In this document: positions 42,532-49,888 of the stretch, piece by piece
How the letters are laid out: each line of letters begins with the position of its first letter
Numbering within the stretch: the stretch's first letter is position 1
DNA from: an uncultured Bacteroidia bacterium
GTDB taxonomy: Bacteria > Bacteroidota > Bacteroidia > Bacteroidales > UBA932
Direction of reading: 5' to 3'
Length of the DNA stretch: 64,000 nucleotides
Assembly: GCA_902798975.1 (NCBI GenBank)
Contig: CADBYT010000002.1
Location: forward strand, 1-64,000
Program-made: the position numbers and the translations under genes
The notes under the pieces: generated by a model
Seen by the model: only the letters and a program-made list of their open reading frames with translations
What the model was told of the DNA's origin: nothing
Databases searched by the model: none

Positions 42532-43209
42532 TTATTCGGAAACTCTGGCAATGTACTTGGCGATGTCGTAGGCCTCGATCGACTGCGGATAGTCGTTCTC
42601 GACGGTCTTGTAGCAGGCAAGGGCTTCGGCCTTCTGGCCGAGCGCCTCGAGAGCGGAACCTTCCTTCAGGAGGTAACCGGCGGCGAACATGTTGTCGGCG
42701 CAGTCCACGGCGGCCTTGTAGGCGCGCACGGCGGCGTTGTAGTCGCCGAGGGCGACGTAGGCGTCACCTTCGCAGGCCTTGGCGCGGGCGGCAAGGATGG
42801 GCTCCTTGCCCTTGTACTTCTTCAGGTAGGAAAGCGCCTCCTCGTTGTTGCCGAGCTGCAGTTCGCAGATACCGGCATACAGGTAGACGGCTTTGCCGGC
42901 CTTGGTGCCGTAGTCGGCGATGATGTCGGCGAAACCGAGGTTGTTGCCGTCACCGTTGAGCGCGAGGTCGTATTCGCCGTTCTGGAAGCTCATCTCGGCA
43001 GGATAGCACTGCTGCATGGCCTCCACGCACTTGGGCTGGTAGATGAATTTGTTGTAGGCGAGGATGCCGAGGCCGATCACGAGAACGGCGGCGACAACGC
43101 CCCAGATGACTTTCTTGTTTTCGTTGTAGAACTGCTCGGTGGCGGAGACGGTCTGCTCGATGTTCTCCTGCCGCTGGGCCTCTTTTTCTTTCAGATTTTT
43201 CTGAGCCAT
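42532..43209 (-). CDS. Membrane-anchored TPR protein (YfgM-like)
   Basis: 225 residues. Basic N-terminus (MAQKNLKEKEAQRQENIEQT), one membrane helix about 33-53 (VIWGVVAAVLVIGLGILAY), then about four TPR-like helical pairs (AVYLYAGICELQLGNNEEAL, ARAKACEGDAYVALGDYNAA, NMFAAGYLLKEGSALEALGQ). It resembles YfgM, an ancillary SecYEG chaperone, and similar Bacteroidota proteins usually encoded next to recF. Promoter TAATTTTG at 43249-43256 on the minus strand. Co-transcribed with yebC. Confidence 0.88.
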   Translation of the reverse strand: MAQKNLKEKEAQRQENIEQTVSATEQFYNENKKVIWGVVAAVLVIGLGILAYNKFIYQPKCVEAMQQCYPAEMSFQNGEYDLALNGDGNNLGFADIIADYGTKAGKAVYLYAGICELQLGNNEEALSYLKKYKGKEPILAARAKACEGDAYVALGDYNAAVRAYKAAVDCADNMFAAGYLLKEGSALEALGQKAEALACYKTVENDYPQSIEAYDIAKYIARVSE

Positions 43210-43248
43210 ATTGTGAATTATTTTGATTACTCGTTGTTTTTAAGCCTG

Positions 43249-43276
43249 CAAAATTAGAAAAAATACTTTAACTTTG
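43249..43276. promoter_or_regulatory. Divergent -7 boxes for the TPR/yebC operon and recF
   Basis: Minus-strand TAATTTTG at 43256-43249 leaves a 40-nt leader for the TPR gene. Plus-strand TAACTTTG at 43269-43276 ends 7 nt before the recF ATG at 43283, so recF mRNA is predicted leaderless. Confidence 0.55.
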
Positions 43277-43282
43277 CAAGAC

Positions 43283-44386
43283 ATGGCCACGCTTCAGAAA
43301 ATCGTCATACAGGACTTCCGCAACATCCAGTTGCAGGAACTTGCCTTCTCGCCCAACATCAACTGCATCAGCGGCGGCAACGGCGAAGGCAAGACCAATC
43401 TCCTGGACGCCATCTGGTATCTGTCGATGACCAAGAGCGCTTTTTCCACCTCGGACCGCTTCAATTTCCGCTACGGCACCTCCGCCTTCGCCCTGTCCGG
43501 CACATACACCATGCCGGGCGGCAGCACCGCCCGCTTCAGCATCCGCGTGCAGGACGGTGGGCAGAAGACCGTCAAGCGCGACGACAAGCCCTACGAGCGC
43601 ATTTCCGCCCACATCGGCGTCCTGCCGATTGTGATGGTCTCCCCCGCCGACATCGCCATGGTCAGCGAGGCCGGCGAAGAGCGCCGGAAATTCGTCAACG
43701 CCGTCCTCTCCCAGATGGAGCAGCCCTACCTGGCGGACGTGCAGCAATACAACCGCCTGCTCCTCCAGCGCAACAAGCTGCTGAAGGCGGGCGTGTGGGA
43801 CGAGGACCTGCTGACTACCTTCGACGAGCGGCTCTCCGCCCTCGCCATCCCCATCTACGAGCGTCGCAAGGCCTTCTGCGAGCGGCTCGTGCCCGTGGTG
43901 CAGCAATACTACGCAGAGATCTCCGGCGGCCGCGAACAGGTGGGCATCGAATACCGTTCCGACCTGCAGAAAGGCGGGCTGGGCGAGATCCTGCGCGCGC
44001 ACCGCGACCGCGACCAGGTATTCAAATTCACCACGGCAGGCGTGCAGCGCGACGATTTCCTCTTCACAATGAACGGGCATCCGATCCGCCGCTGCGGCTC
44101 GCAGGGGCAGCAGAAATCCTTCCTCGTGGCCCTCAAATTCGCCCAGTACGAGGTCATGAAAGCCGCCTACGGCTATCCGCCCATCATGCTGCTGGACGAC
44201 CTCTTCGACAAGCTCGACATGAACCGGGTCGGCAACCTGCTGCGCCTTGTCGCCGACAAGGAATTCGGCCAGATCTTCCTGTCCGACTCCAACAAGGTCC
44301 GCACGGAGTCCATCGTGGACACGCTCACCGCGGACCGCAGCTATTTCCAGACGGCAGGAGGCGTCTTTACTCCAGTCAATGAGTAG
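43283..44386 (+). CDS. recF: DNA replication and repair protein RecF
   Basis: 367 residues from the ATG at 43283; the upstream TTG is ignored because the promoter box overlaps it. Walker A SGGNGEGKTNLLDAIWYLS (about 31-49), ABC-type signature GSQGQQKSFLVALKFAQYE (about 273-291) and Walker B IMLLDDLFDKLD (about 304-315). RecF binds ssDNA gaps and helps load RecA. The gene overlaps the DciA-like gene by 8 bp; the two are usually adjacent in Bacteroidota. Confidence 0.97.
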   Translation: MATLQKIVIQDFRNIQLQELAFSPNINCISGGNGEGKTNLLDAIWYLSMTKSAFSTSDRFNFRYGTSAFALSGTYTMPGGSTARFSIRVQDGGQKTVKRDDKPYERISAHIGVLPIVMVSPADIAMVSEAGEERRKFVNAVLSQMEQPYLADVQQYNRLLLQRNKLLKAGVWDEDLLTTFDERLSALAIPIYERRKAFCERLVPVVQQYYAEISGGREQVGIEYRSDLQKGGLGEILRAHRDRDQVFKFTTAGVQRDDFLFTMNGHPIRRCGSQGQQKSFLVALKFAQYEVMKAAYGYPPIMLLDDLFDKLDMNRVGNLLRLVADKEFGQIFLSDSNKVRTESIVDTLTADRSYFQTAGGVFTPVNE

Positions 44387-44705
44387 AGTCGCCCGCAAGA
44401 CCGCCATTCCCCTGTCCGACCTGATCCGGGAATACATCCAGGCCAGCAAACTCACTGCCGGCCTCAACACGCAGCGCATCTTCGCGGCCTGGGACGCCGC
44501 GTCCGGCGCCGGCCGCTACACGGTCCGCCGCTTCTTCCGGGACGGCAAGCTCTACATCACGGTGGACTCCTCCGTGGTACGCAGCCAGCTGTCCTTCCAG
44601 CGCGACGCGCTGCTCGAGAAAATCAACGCCCTGCTCGCGCAGGACGAACTTTTTACCTGTGACGACCCCCGCTCGGGCTGCGTCAAAGAATTGATCCTGA
44701 AATGA
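44379..44705 (+). CDS. DUF721/DciA-like protein
   Basis: 108 residues from the ATG at 44379, inside the last codons of recF. Features of DUF721: IPLSDLIREYIQASKLTAGL (about 10-29), IFAAWDAASG near 35 and the beta-rich KLYITVDSSVVRSQLSFQRDALLEKINALL (about 56-85). DciA-type proteins help load the replicative helicase where DnaC is absent, in line with its coupling to recF. Overlaps pdxB by 4 bp (ATGA). Confidence 0.87.
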   Translation: MSRVARKTAIPLSDLIREYIQASKLTAGLNTQRIFAAWDAASGAGRYTVRRFFRDGKLYITVDSSVVRSQLSFQRDALLEKINALLAQDELFTCDDPRSGCVKELILK

Positions 44706-45736
44706 AATTCGTCATCGACCGGGCCATCCCCTTCATCGAAGGCGTCTTCGAACCCTACGGCGCCGAGGTTCTCTACAAAGACGGACCGGAGATCGTCCGC
44801 GAGGACCTGCTGGATGCGGACGCCATCGTGATCCGCACGCGCACCCGCTGCGATGCGTCCCTGCTGAAAGGGACCGGGATCAAGCTCATCGCCACCGCCA
44901 CCGCCAGCATGGACAACATCGACCAGGAATGGTGCCGGGAGCATGGGATATACGTCCAGAACGCCTCCGGCTGCAACGCCGGCGGAGTGACGAACTACGT
45001 CTTCTCGGCACTGTTCGGGACCGCTTCGCGCAAGAGCATTCCCCTCGACGGCGCCACCTTCGGCATCATCGGCCTCGGGGCTGCCGGCTCGCGCGTCGAG
45101 GAAATGGCCCTCGCACTGGGCTTCAAGACCCTGCGCTATGACCCCTGGCGGGCCGAAAAGGAGAGCGAGGTGGAGTTCCATGACCTGGACGCCGTCCTGG
45201 CCGGATCGGACGTCATCACCATGCACATTCCCGTGAACGCCACCACCCGCGGGATGGCGGATGCCGACTTCTTCGGGAAAATGAAAACGGGCGCCTTCTT
45301 CATCAACACCGCCCAGGGCGAACTGGTCGTGGAGCAGGACCTGATCGACGCCATCCCCCGCCTGGGCCCCGTCGCCCTCGACGCCTGGTGCCATGAGCCC
45401 GACGTCAACCGCACCCTGCTGGACCTCGTGGACATCGCCACGCCGCACATTGCCGGCTACACCCTGCAGGGCAAACAGATCGGCACTTCGCTGGCCATCC
45501 GCGCCGTGGCGCGTTTCTTCTCGCTGAGCGCCCTGTACGAGTTCTTCCCTACTACGGAAATTCTTGAATATCAGGCCGTCCGCATCGACGCCCACGACAA
45601 GAACCAGGGGCAGATCGCTTCCATGATCCAGTATAATTACCCCATATTCACGGACGACTTCATGTTCCGCATGGACCCCAGCCGCTTCAATGAACTCCGG
45701 GTCAACTACAGTTACCGGCGAGAATTCTATTTCTGA
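44702..45736 (+). CDS. pdxB: 4-phosphoerythronate dehydrogenase PdxB
   Basis: 344 residues of the D-2-hydroxyacid dehydrogenase fold. Rossmann motif FGIIGLGAAGSRVEEMALALG (about 120-140), catalytic Arg in TATASMDNIDQEWC context, Glu/Asp relay and His in DIATPHIAGYTLQGK (about 246-260), the last string being typical of PdxB. It oxidises 4-phospho-D-erythronate in the DXP-independent pyridoxal 5'-phosphate pathway. Somewhat shorter than E. coli PdxB (378), with a reduced C-terminal dimerisation part. Coupled to the upstream DciA-like gene. Confidence 0.9.
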   Translation: MKFVIDRAIPFIEGVFEPYGAEVLYKDGPEIVREDLLDADAIVIRTRTRCDASLLKGTGIKLIATATASMDNIDQEWCREHGIYVQNASGCNAGGVTNYVFSALFGTASRKSIPLDGATFGIIGLGAAGSRVEEMALALGFKTLRYDPWRAEKESEVEFHDLDAVLAGSDVITMHIPVNATTRGMADADFFGKMKTGAFFINTAQGELVVEQDLIDAIPRLGPVALDAWCHEPDVNRTLLDLVDIATPHIAGYTLQGKQIGTSLAIRAVARFFSLSALYEFFPTTEILEYQAVRIDAHDKNQGQIASMIQYNYPIFTDDFMFRMDPSRFNELRVNYSYRREFYF

Positions 45737-45763
45737 CAAACTACAATAACAAAAAATAACACT

Positions 45764-47257
45764 ATGGACAAGACCACTATGAATGCTCAGATCGAGCGCT
45801 TCCGCAAAGGATTTCCCTGGCTCAAGATTGTTGCACCCGCCATTCCGGACAACGGCATCGAGGTGCTGGACGAGGCCCGGCAGGACGAAGCCGTCCGCTA
45901 TGCCGAGCAGGCCACCGTGCACGGCCGCTGCAAGTTCGTGCCCGCCTCCGGCGCCGCATCCCGTATGTTCAAGGACATCTTCGCCGGCATGGACGCGCCC
46001 AACGACGCCACGAAGAAGCTGGCCGCCAACCTGGATAAATTCGCCTTCTATTCCCCCGAGGTCTTCGGGAAGGCCCCGTTCGACCCCGTCGATGCCGCGC
46101 ACAAGCTGCTCACGGAAGCCGGACTCGCCTACGGCAGCAAGCCCAAGGGCGTGCTGAAGTTCCACCGCTACGCCGATGAGACGCGCACGGCCCTGGCGGA
46201 GCATTTCGTCGAAGGACAGGCCTACATGCGCAACGCCGACGGCAGCGTGGACCTCGTCGTGACCATCTCCCCGGAGCACCAGCCCCTCTTCGAGGCAGCC
46301 GTGACGGAGATCAAGGCCGCCTACGAGCAGCGCTACGGCGTACGCTACAACGTGACCTTCACCTTCCAGGCCAAGGAGACCGACACCCTGGCGGTCGATG
46401 CGGACAACAAGCCCTTCCTCAAGGAGGACGGCAGCATCCTCACCCGCCCCGCCGGCCACGGCGCCCTCATCCACAACCTGAACGCGCTGGACGCGGAACT
46501 CGTGTCCATCAAGAATATCGACAACGTCTGCGTGGAACGCATGCAGCCCACGACCTACCGCTGGAAGAAGGTCCTGATGGGCCGTGCACTGGAGCTGCGC
46601 GACCGCATCCACGGCTACATCTACGCCCTGGACCAGCTGACGCAAATACGCAAGGAAATAGCAGACGCTTCCTATATCCCGGTTTACAATGTCGTCCAGG
46701 ACGATCCTTTCGCCACGCCGGAATGCCAGTCGCTCTGCAACGAGATCGAGGATTTCCTGCATGACGAGCTCTGCATCGAGCTGCCGGAGCCCAAGGACAG
46801 CCGCGACCGCGCCGAGATGCTGCGCGCCAAGCTGGACCGTCCCATCCGCGTCTGCGGCATGGTCAAGAACCTCGGGGAGCCGGGCGGCGGCCCGTTCATC
46901 ATCCGCGACAAGGACGGCGCTACCTCCCTGCAGATCCTCGAGGGCGCCCAGATCAATCCGGACGACCCGGCGGCCGTCGCCGCCCTCAAGAGCGCCACGC
47001 ACTTCAATCCCGTGGACCTGGTCTGCTGCCTGCGCCGCCACGACGGCACCAAATTCAATCTGCTGGACTATGTCGATGAGGAGACGGGCCTGATCAGCTC
47101 CAAGAGCTACCAGGGCCGCGAACTCAAGGCGCTCGAGCTGCCCGGTCTGTGGAACGGATCGATGTCCGACTGGAACACCCTATTCGTCGAAGTCCCCATC
47201 GAAACCTTCAACCCGGTCAAAGTCGTGCTCGACCTGCTTCGCGACGCACACCAATAG
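45764..47257 (+). CDS. DUF4301 family protein
   Basis: 497 residues. Near the N-terminus KFVPASGAASRMFKDIF (about 57-73) is the hallmark of DUF4301, a Bacteroidota family related to nucleotidyltransferase-like folds; LKFHRYADETRTALAEHF (about 131-148) and GHGALIHNLN (about 230-239) also fit. A second half contains RVCGMVKNLGEPGGGPF and GSMSDWNTLFVEVP. No signal peptide. Enzymatic activity is not established. It lies 27 bp after pdxB and 6 bp before the lipoprotein gene, so it is part of the recF run. Confidence 0.88.
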   Translation: MDKTTMNAQIERFRKGFPWLKIVAPAIPDNGIEVLDEARQDEAVRYAEQATVHGRCKFVPASGAASRMFKDIFAGMDAPNDATKKLAANLDKFAFYSPEVFGKAPFDPVDAAHKLLTEAGLAYGSKPKGVLKFHRYADETRTALAEHFVEGQAYMRNADGSVDLVVTISPEHQPLFEAAVTEIKAAYEQRYGVRYNVTFTFQAKETDTLAVDADNKPFLKEDGSILTRPAGHGALIHNLNALDAELVSIKNIDNVCVERMQPTTYRWKKVLMGRALELRDRIHGYIYALDQLTQIRKEIADASYIPVYNVVQDDPFATPECQSLCNEIEDFLHDELCIELPEPKDSRDRAEMLRAKLDRPIRVCGMVKNLGEPGGGPFIIRDKDGATSLQILEGAQINPDDPAAVAALKSATHFNPVDLVCCLRRHDGTKFNLLDYVDEETGLISSKSYQGRELKALELPGLWNGSMSDWNTLFVEVPIETFNPVKVVLDLLRDAHQ

Positions 47258-47263
47258 CATATC

Positions 47264-47827
47264 ATGAAATTCATCCGCAACGTCCTGATCCTTTCCCTGC
47301 TCTGCATCCTGGCCCCGGGATGCAGGGAGCAGGAGCCGGATCCCTTCCAGGAAGCCCTGGGCGCCTTCCTCCTCCAGGAGCAGGAAGGGAGTTTCCAGTT
47401 GTTCCGCATCGAGAAGATTGATTCCACCACCTTCCGCACGGAGTTCGAGCGCCGCCAGCACGTCCTCCAGCGCAAGATGGAGGAAGAGACCGTCCTCTAC
47501 GGGACCTACACCATGGAACGCATGCCCAAGAATGCGCAGCGCCACTGGGAAGCCATCAAGACCACCGAAAAGGCCCTGAAAGGCCTGGACAGCCTCCGGA
47601 CCGCCATGGAAGGACGCCTGGATGAGATTGCCTACTACGACTACACCTTCTCCGGCCAGACCGTCATCGGCGACGAGACCACCAACTATCTGGGCACCTA
47701 CACGAGCATGACCCCCGCCCTGGAAGTCATCGCCCTGAGTTCCGAACGCAGGGACCTGCACAAATCGGGCGGCCGCGCCATCCCGGGCTACGTGCAATTG
47801 CTCGGCGTGGATTCCGAAGAAGAATAG
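47264..47827 (+). CDS. Hypothetical lipoprotein
   Basis: 187 residues. Signal peptide ILSLLCILAPGCREQ with lipobox Cys about 20. The mature part is charged and largely helical (EALGAFLLQEQEGSFQLFR, RRQHVLQRKMEEETVLYGTY), and the C-terminal half is beta-rich (YDYTFSGQTVIGDETTNY). No domain recognised. Follows DUF4301 by 6 bp and ends the run that starts at recF. Confidence 0.75.
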   Translation: MKFIRNVLILSLLCILAPGCREQEPDPFQEALGAFLLQEQEGSFQLFRIEKIDSTTFRTEFERRQHVLQRKMEEETVLYGTYTMERMPKNAQRHWEAIKTTEKALKGLDSLRTAMEGRLDEIAYYDYTFSGQTVIGDETTNYLGTYTSMTPALEVIALSSERRDLHKSGGRAIPGYVQLLGVDSEEE

Positions 47828-47887
47828 AAAATTGCCAAGATTATTTCATAGCCTTCCTTACATCATTTGCCGACCGGTTTGGCCGTC

Positions 47888-47911
47888 ATTCGCCGGCCCC
47901 GACCGGCGAAT
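47888..47911. repeat. Palindrome related to the arms of the 38011-38120 element
   Basis: ATTCGCCGG / CCGGCGAAT hairpin (9-bp stem, 6-nt loop). With flanking ATCTCAATTATTTTCC it is a reverse-complement relative of 38011-38055 (GAGATTCGCCGG and later GGAAATTATTTT). Confidence 0.5.
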
Positions 47912-47955
47912 CTCAATTATTTTCCAGAAATCCGATTTATTTCGAAAAAAACGAC

Positions 47956-47963
47956 TATCTTTG
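47956..47963 (+). promoter_or_regulatory. -7 box TATCTTTG for the tRNA-Pro gene
   Basis: Exact TAnnTTTG match 19 bp before the tRNA 5' end. Confidence 0.5.
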
Positions 47964-47982
47964 CAATCCCTTTCGAGGGCAT

Positions 47983-48055
47983 CTGGGTGTGGCGCAGTTG
48001 GTAGCGCACCTGGTTAGGGACCAGGAGGTCGCTCGTTCAAGTCGAGTCACCCAGA
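47983..48055 (+). tRNA. tRNA-Pro, anticodon AGG
   Basis: A full cloverleaf can be folded: acceptor CTGGGTG/CACCCAG with discriminator A, D-stem GCGC/GCGC, anticodon stem CCTGG/CCAGG with loop TTAGGGA, variable AGGTC, and T-arm GCTCG-TTCAAGT-CGAGT with one G:U pair. The anticodon 48016-48018 is AGG; G37 and the C1-G72 pair are bacterial tRNA-Pro identity features. CCA is not encoded. A34 in a proline tRNA is unusual for bacteria, where UGG and GGG are normal. Confidence 0.92.
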
Positions 48056-48060
48056 CTTCA

Positions 48061-48090
48061 AAAGCCACCGGACAATCCGGTGGCTTTTTG
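48061..48090 (+). terminator. Intrinsic terminator after tRNA-Pro
   Basis: Stem AAGCCACCGGA / TCCGGTGGCTT with a CAA-type loop, followed by TTTTG. Confidence 0.85.
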
Positions 48091-48144
48091 CGTCCGGGTG
48101 ACTCCGCTCCGCTTGATGAACGAGGGTGCGGACCCCCTCGAGCT

Positions 48145-48164
48145 CCCCTGCGTCGCTACTCTCC
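48145..48164. repeat. 20-bp exact repeat, copy 1
   Basis: CCCCTGCGTCGCTACTCTCC here and at 49586-49605. The two direct copies flank the orphan lipoprotein gene. Confidence 0.7.
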
Positions 48165-48174
48165 GAATTTCGGC

Positions 48175-48213
48175 GAAAAAAGGCCGATGTCGGGAAAGCG
48201 ACATCGGCCTTTA
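48175..48213 (-). terminator. Intrinsic terminator of the orphan lipoprotein gene
   Basis: Stem AGGCCGATGTCG / CGACATCGGCCT with a short GGAAAG loop; read on the minus strand it ends in TTTTTT. Confidence 0.8.
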
Positions 48214-48234
48214 TGGTAAGTCTGTTTGAGTCAG

Positions 48235-49260
48235 TTACTTGATGTAGATGACGTCGTAGTCGTTCGGGATGACGTAGAGCACGGTCTCGACATCGTCGGG
48301 AATAGAGGCATCATGAACTTTCTTATCGGAGAAGATGCCGGCGTCAGCAGGTTTCAACTCACAGTCATAAGGATTCACGTGGCCCCTGAGAAGATAGTAG
48401 TATGAAGGCGCGATGTCAGGCGTCGCCTCGTCGCCGTAATTGTCGGCCGGGCGGACCCAGTAATCGGTAGCCAGATCTTCACCGGTACTCAAGACAGGGA
48501 ACAAGAACTTTTTATCAGCGATCGTCCTTTCCTCGGAAGTGAGGATCACATCCAAATCGTCGACATAGTCGGGAATCTTGGCAAAAGCGTTCACATAGCT
48601 GTTCGGCTCCGCGGAGAAGGCGATGGTGGCGCCGTCATCGAAACCAGCCTTGAGGCCGTCGAGGGTAACATCTTTGTAGTAGTTCCACACCTCTACGGTA
48701 AGGCCGTCCTTATATCCCTCCCACAGATACGCGGCAAGTTCATCATCGACACCGGTCACGGTAATCTTGATACCCGGCTCAGTGCCTTCGGTGATGTACT
48801 CAACCTTTGCCTCAACCTTCTTTACATTGTCGTACGCATTAATCTCAAAGTATGCATAGTTCTCTCCCCAGCCACCGGACCGGTCCTGGGTCTCTTTATA
48901 CACCATCGCGGCCGACTTGTCGTCGGCGGAAAATGCGTTGGCGGCGACAGGAAGGAAGACCGTCACTTCGTTGCCCATGCGGATATGCACGGTCGTTTTG
49001 GAGGCGACGTATTGTTCGCCTTCAACAGCGCAGACCGACAGATTCGCTTCCACGCTGGCATTCGTCACGACAGGTTCCAGATTGGGATCAGCCTTGGTGC
49101 CGAAGGTGTTGACGAAGGTGGTGGTACCGGAAGAAATCACAAAGTTGGGTTTTGCAACCGGCTTAAATGCCTGATCTTCAGCGGGGTCCAGTTTCGGCCC
49201 AGAGCAAGCTGCGAAAGCGCAGAGACCAACAATAACGGAGAGGAATAAACACTTTTTCAT
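48235..49260 (-). CDS. Orphan lipoprotein of unknown function
   Basis: 341 residues. Lipoprotein signal with GLCAFAACSGPK (Cys about 19). The mature part is acidic, rich in beta-strand-forming residues, with no repeats or catalytic motif I recognise; it resembles the surface lipoproteins of Bacteroidota only in general composition. It is less GC-rich than neighbouring genes and lies alone between tRNA-Pro and a repeat-rich spacer, bracketed by a 20-bp direct repeat (48145 and 49586). These are signs of an accessory or acquired gene. Promoter TATATTTG at 49314-49307. Confidence 0.75.
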   Translation of the reverse strand: MKKCLFLSVIVGLCAFAACSGPKLDPAEDQAFKPVAKPNFVISSGTTTFVNTFGTKADPNLEPVVTNASVEANLSVCAVEGEQYVASKTTVHIRMGNEVTVFLPVAANAFSADDKSAAMVYKETQDRSGGWGENYAYFEINAYDNVKKVEAKVEYITEGTEPGIKITVTGVDDELAAYLWEGYKDGLTVEVWNYYKDVTLDGLKAGFDDGATIAFSAEPNSYVNAFAKIPDYVDDLDVILTSEERTIADKKFLFPVLSTGEDLATDYWVRPADNYGDEATPDIAPSYYYLLRGHVNPYDCELKPADAGIFSDKKVHDASIPDDVETVLYVIPNDYDVIYIK

Positions 49261-49306
49261 AATACACTATCTTTAAAGCTGGCACAATGCCAACTTTCAC
49301 CGATTA

Positions 49307-49314
49307 CAAATATA
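49307..49314 (-). promoter_or_regulatory. -7 box TATATTTG for the orphan lipoprotein gene
   Basis: Exact minus-strand TAnnTTTG match, about 46 nt before the ATG at 49260; the leader contains a small hairpin. Confidence 0.5.
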
Positions 49315-49442
49315 TATAAATCCTTGAAAGAGTGTACCTTTTTACGAGTTTTTTTCATGTGTGTCCGGTAAAAGCTCCGGACGGTAATATTAAGTTTAAC
49401 ATCCAGGAGCTGCCGTCTGCCCAATTGAGCACCAAAACATAA

Positions 49443-49581
49443 AGTATTCTTGCACAGGAGTTTTGTTGTTCTTGGTGGAAATGTGTATTATTTCACCGAT
49501 AAAGTATTATCTTTACGCAGTTGTGATTTGATGTAGAATAGAGAACACTAAAACGACGTGTATGTGTTCTGCAAGAATACT
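49443..49581. repeat. 139-bp segment bounded by a 12-bp perfect inverted repeat
   Basis: AGTATTCTTGCA at 49443-49454 and its exact reverse complement TGCAAGAATACT at 49570-49581. The interior is AT-rich and non-coding; MITE-like in size. Confidence 0.45.
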
Positions 49582-49585
49582 ACTC

Positions 49586-49605
49586 CCCCTGCGTCGCTAC
49601 TCTCC
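49586..49605. repeat. 20-bp exact repeat, copy 2
   Basis: Second copy of CCCCTGCGTCGCTACTCTCC, same orientation as 48145-48164. Confidence 0.7.
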
Positions 49606-49617
49606 AAGCGGGCATGT

Positions 49618-49773
49618 GCGGGTGTCTCCCGTCGACAGGTGTCCACAGAATCAGCATTCTGTGCCGTAGGATTGGATACCTCCCCCTCGAAACACCCAAT
49701 TTTGGCCCAAAACGCCGAGAGGTGTCCACGCAGAACGCGTATAATGGCGTTTAGCTGGATACCTGTTTCGAGG
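49618..49773. repeat. Two related hairpin units with differing inner stems
   Basis: AGGTGTCCAC at 49637 and 49720 is followed in both cases, after the same distance (36 bp start to start), by TGGATACCT at 49673 and 49756, so the two can pair within each unit. Inner stems differ in sequence but both pair: ACAGAAT/ATTCTGT in unit 1 and AACGC/GCGTT in unit 2. Outer arms also pair: GGGTGT/ACACCC for unit 1 and CCTCGAAAC/GTTTCGAGG for unit 2. Confidence 0.55.
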
Positions 49774-49792
49774 TTGGACGGAGATCCTCTTT

Positions 49793-49856
49793 TTTGTTCC
49801 CGAAGCGGAGAGATCGGGCAGGCAGCAGCTCCTGCCGGCCCGGAGCCGGGAACAAA
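49793..49856. repeat. Palindromic element related to 33510-33600
   Basis: Ends TTTGTTCCCG / CGGGAACAAA are perfect inverted repeats; the middle holds GGCAGGCAGCAGCTCCTGCC, itself partly palindromic. It shares TTTGTTCCCGA and CGGGCAGGCAGC with 33510-33545. Confidence 0.6.
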
Positions 49857-49874
49857 TGTTTGCGCTTTTCTTCG

Positions 49875-49882
49875 TATCTTTG
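49875..49882 (+). promoter_or_regulatory. -7 box TATCTTTG for the phosphatase gene
   Basis: Exact TAnnTTTG match ending 7 nt before the ATG at 49889; leaderless transcript predicted. Confidence 0.55.
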
Positions 49883-49888
49883 CCGTCC

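Larger units (their letters stand above)
49261..49888. other. 628-bp gene-free, repeat-rich spacer
   Basis: No credible open reading frame. It contains, in order: a minus-strand promoter and leader hairpin (AGCTGGCA/TGCCAACT, 49278-49296); an inverted repeat AGTATTCTTGCA / TGCAAGAATACT (49443-49454 and 49570-49581); two ATAAAGTATT copies 60 bp apart (49439, 49499); the 20-bp repeat (49586-49605); two related hairpin units (49618-49773); and a 64-bp palindromic element (49793-49856) just before the next promoter. Confidence 0.7.

Noticed and set aside
49618-49773. CRISPR array
   Set aside because: Only two imperfect units with an 83-bp period, hairpin-forming throughout, no cas genes.
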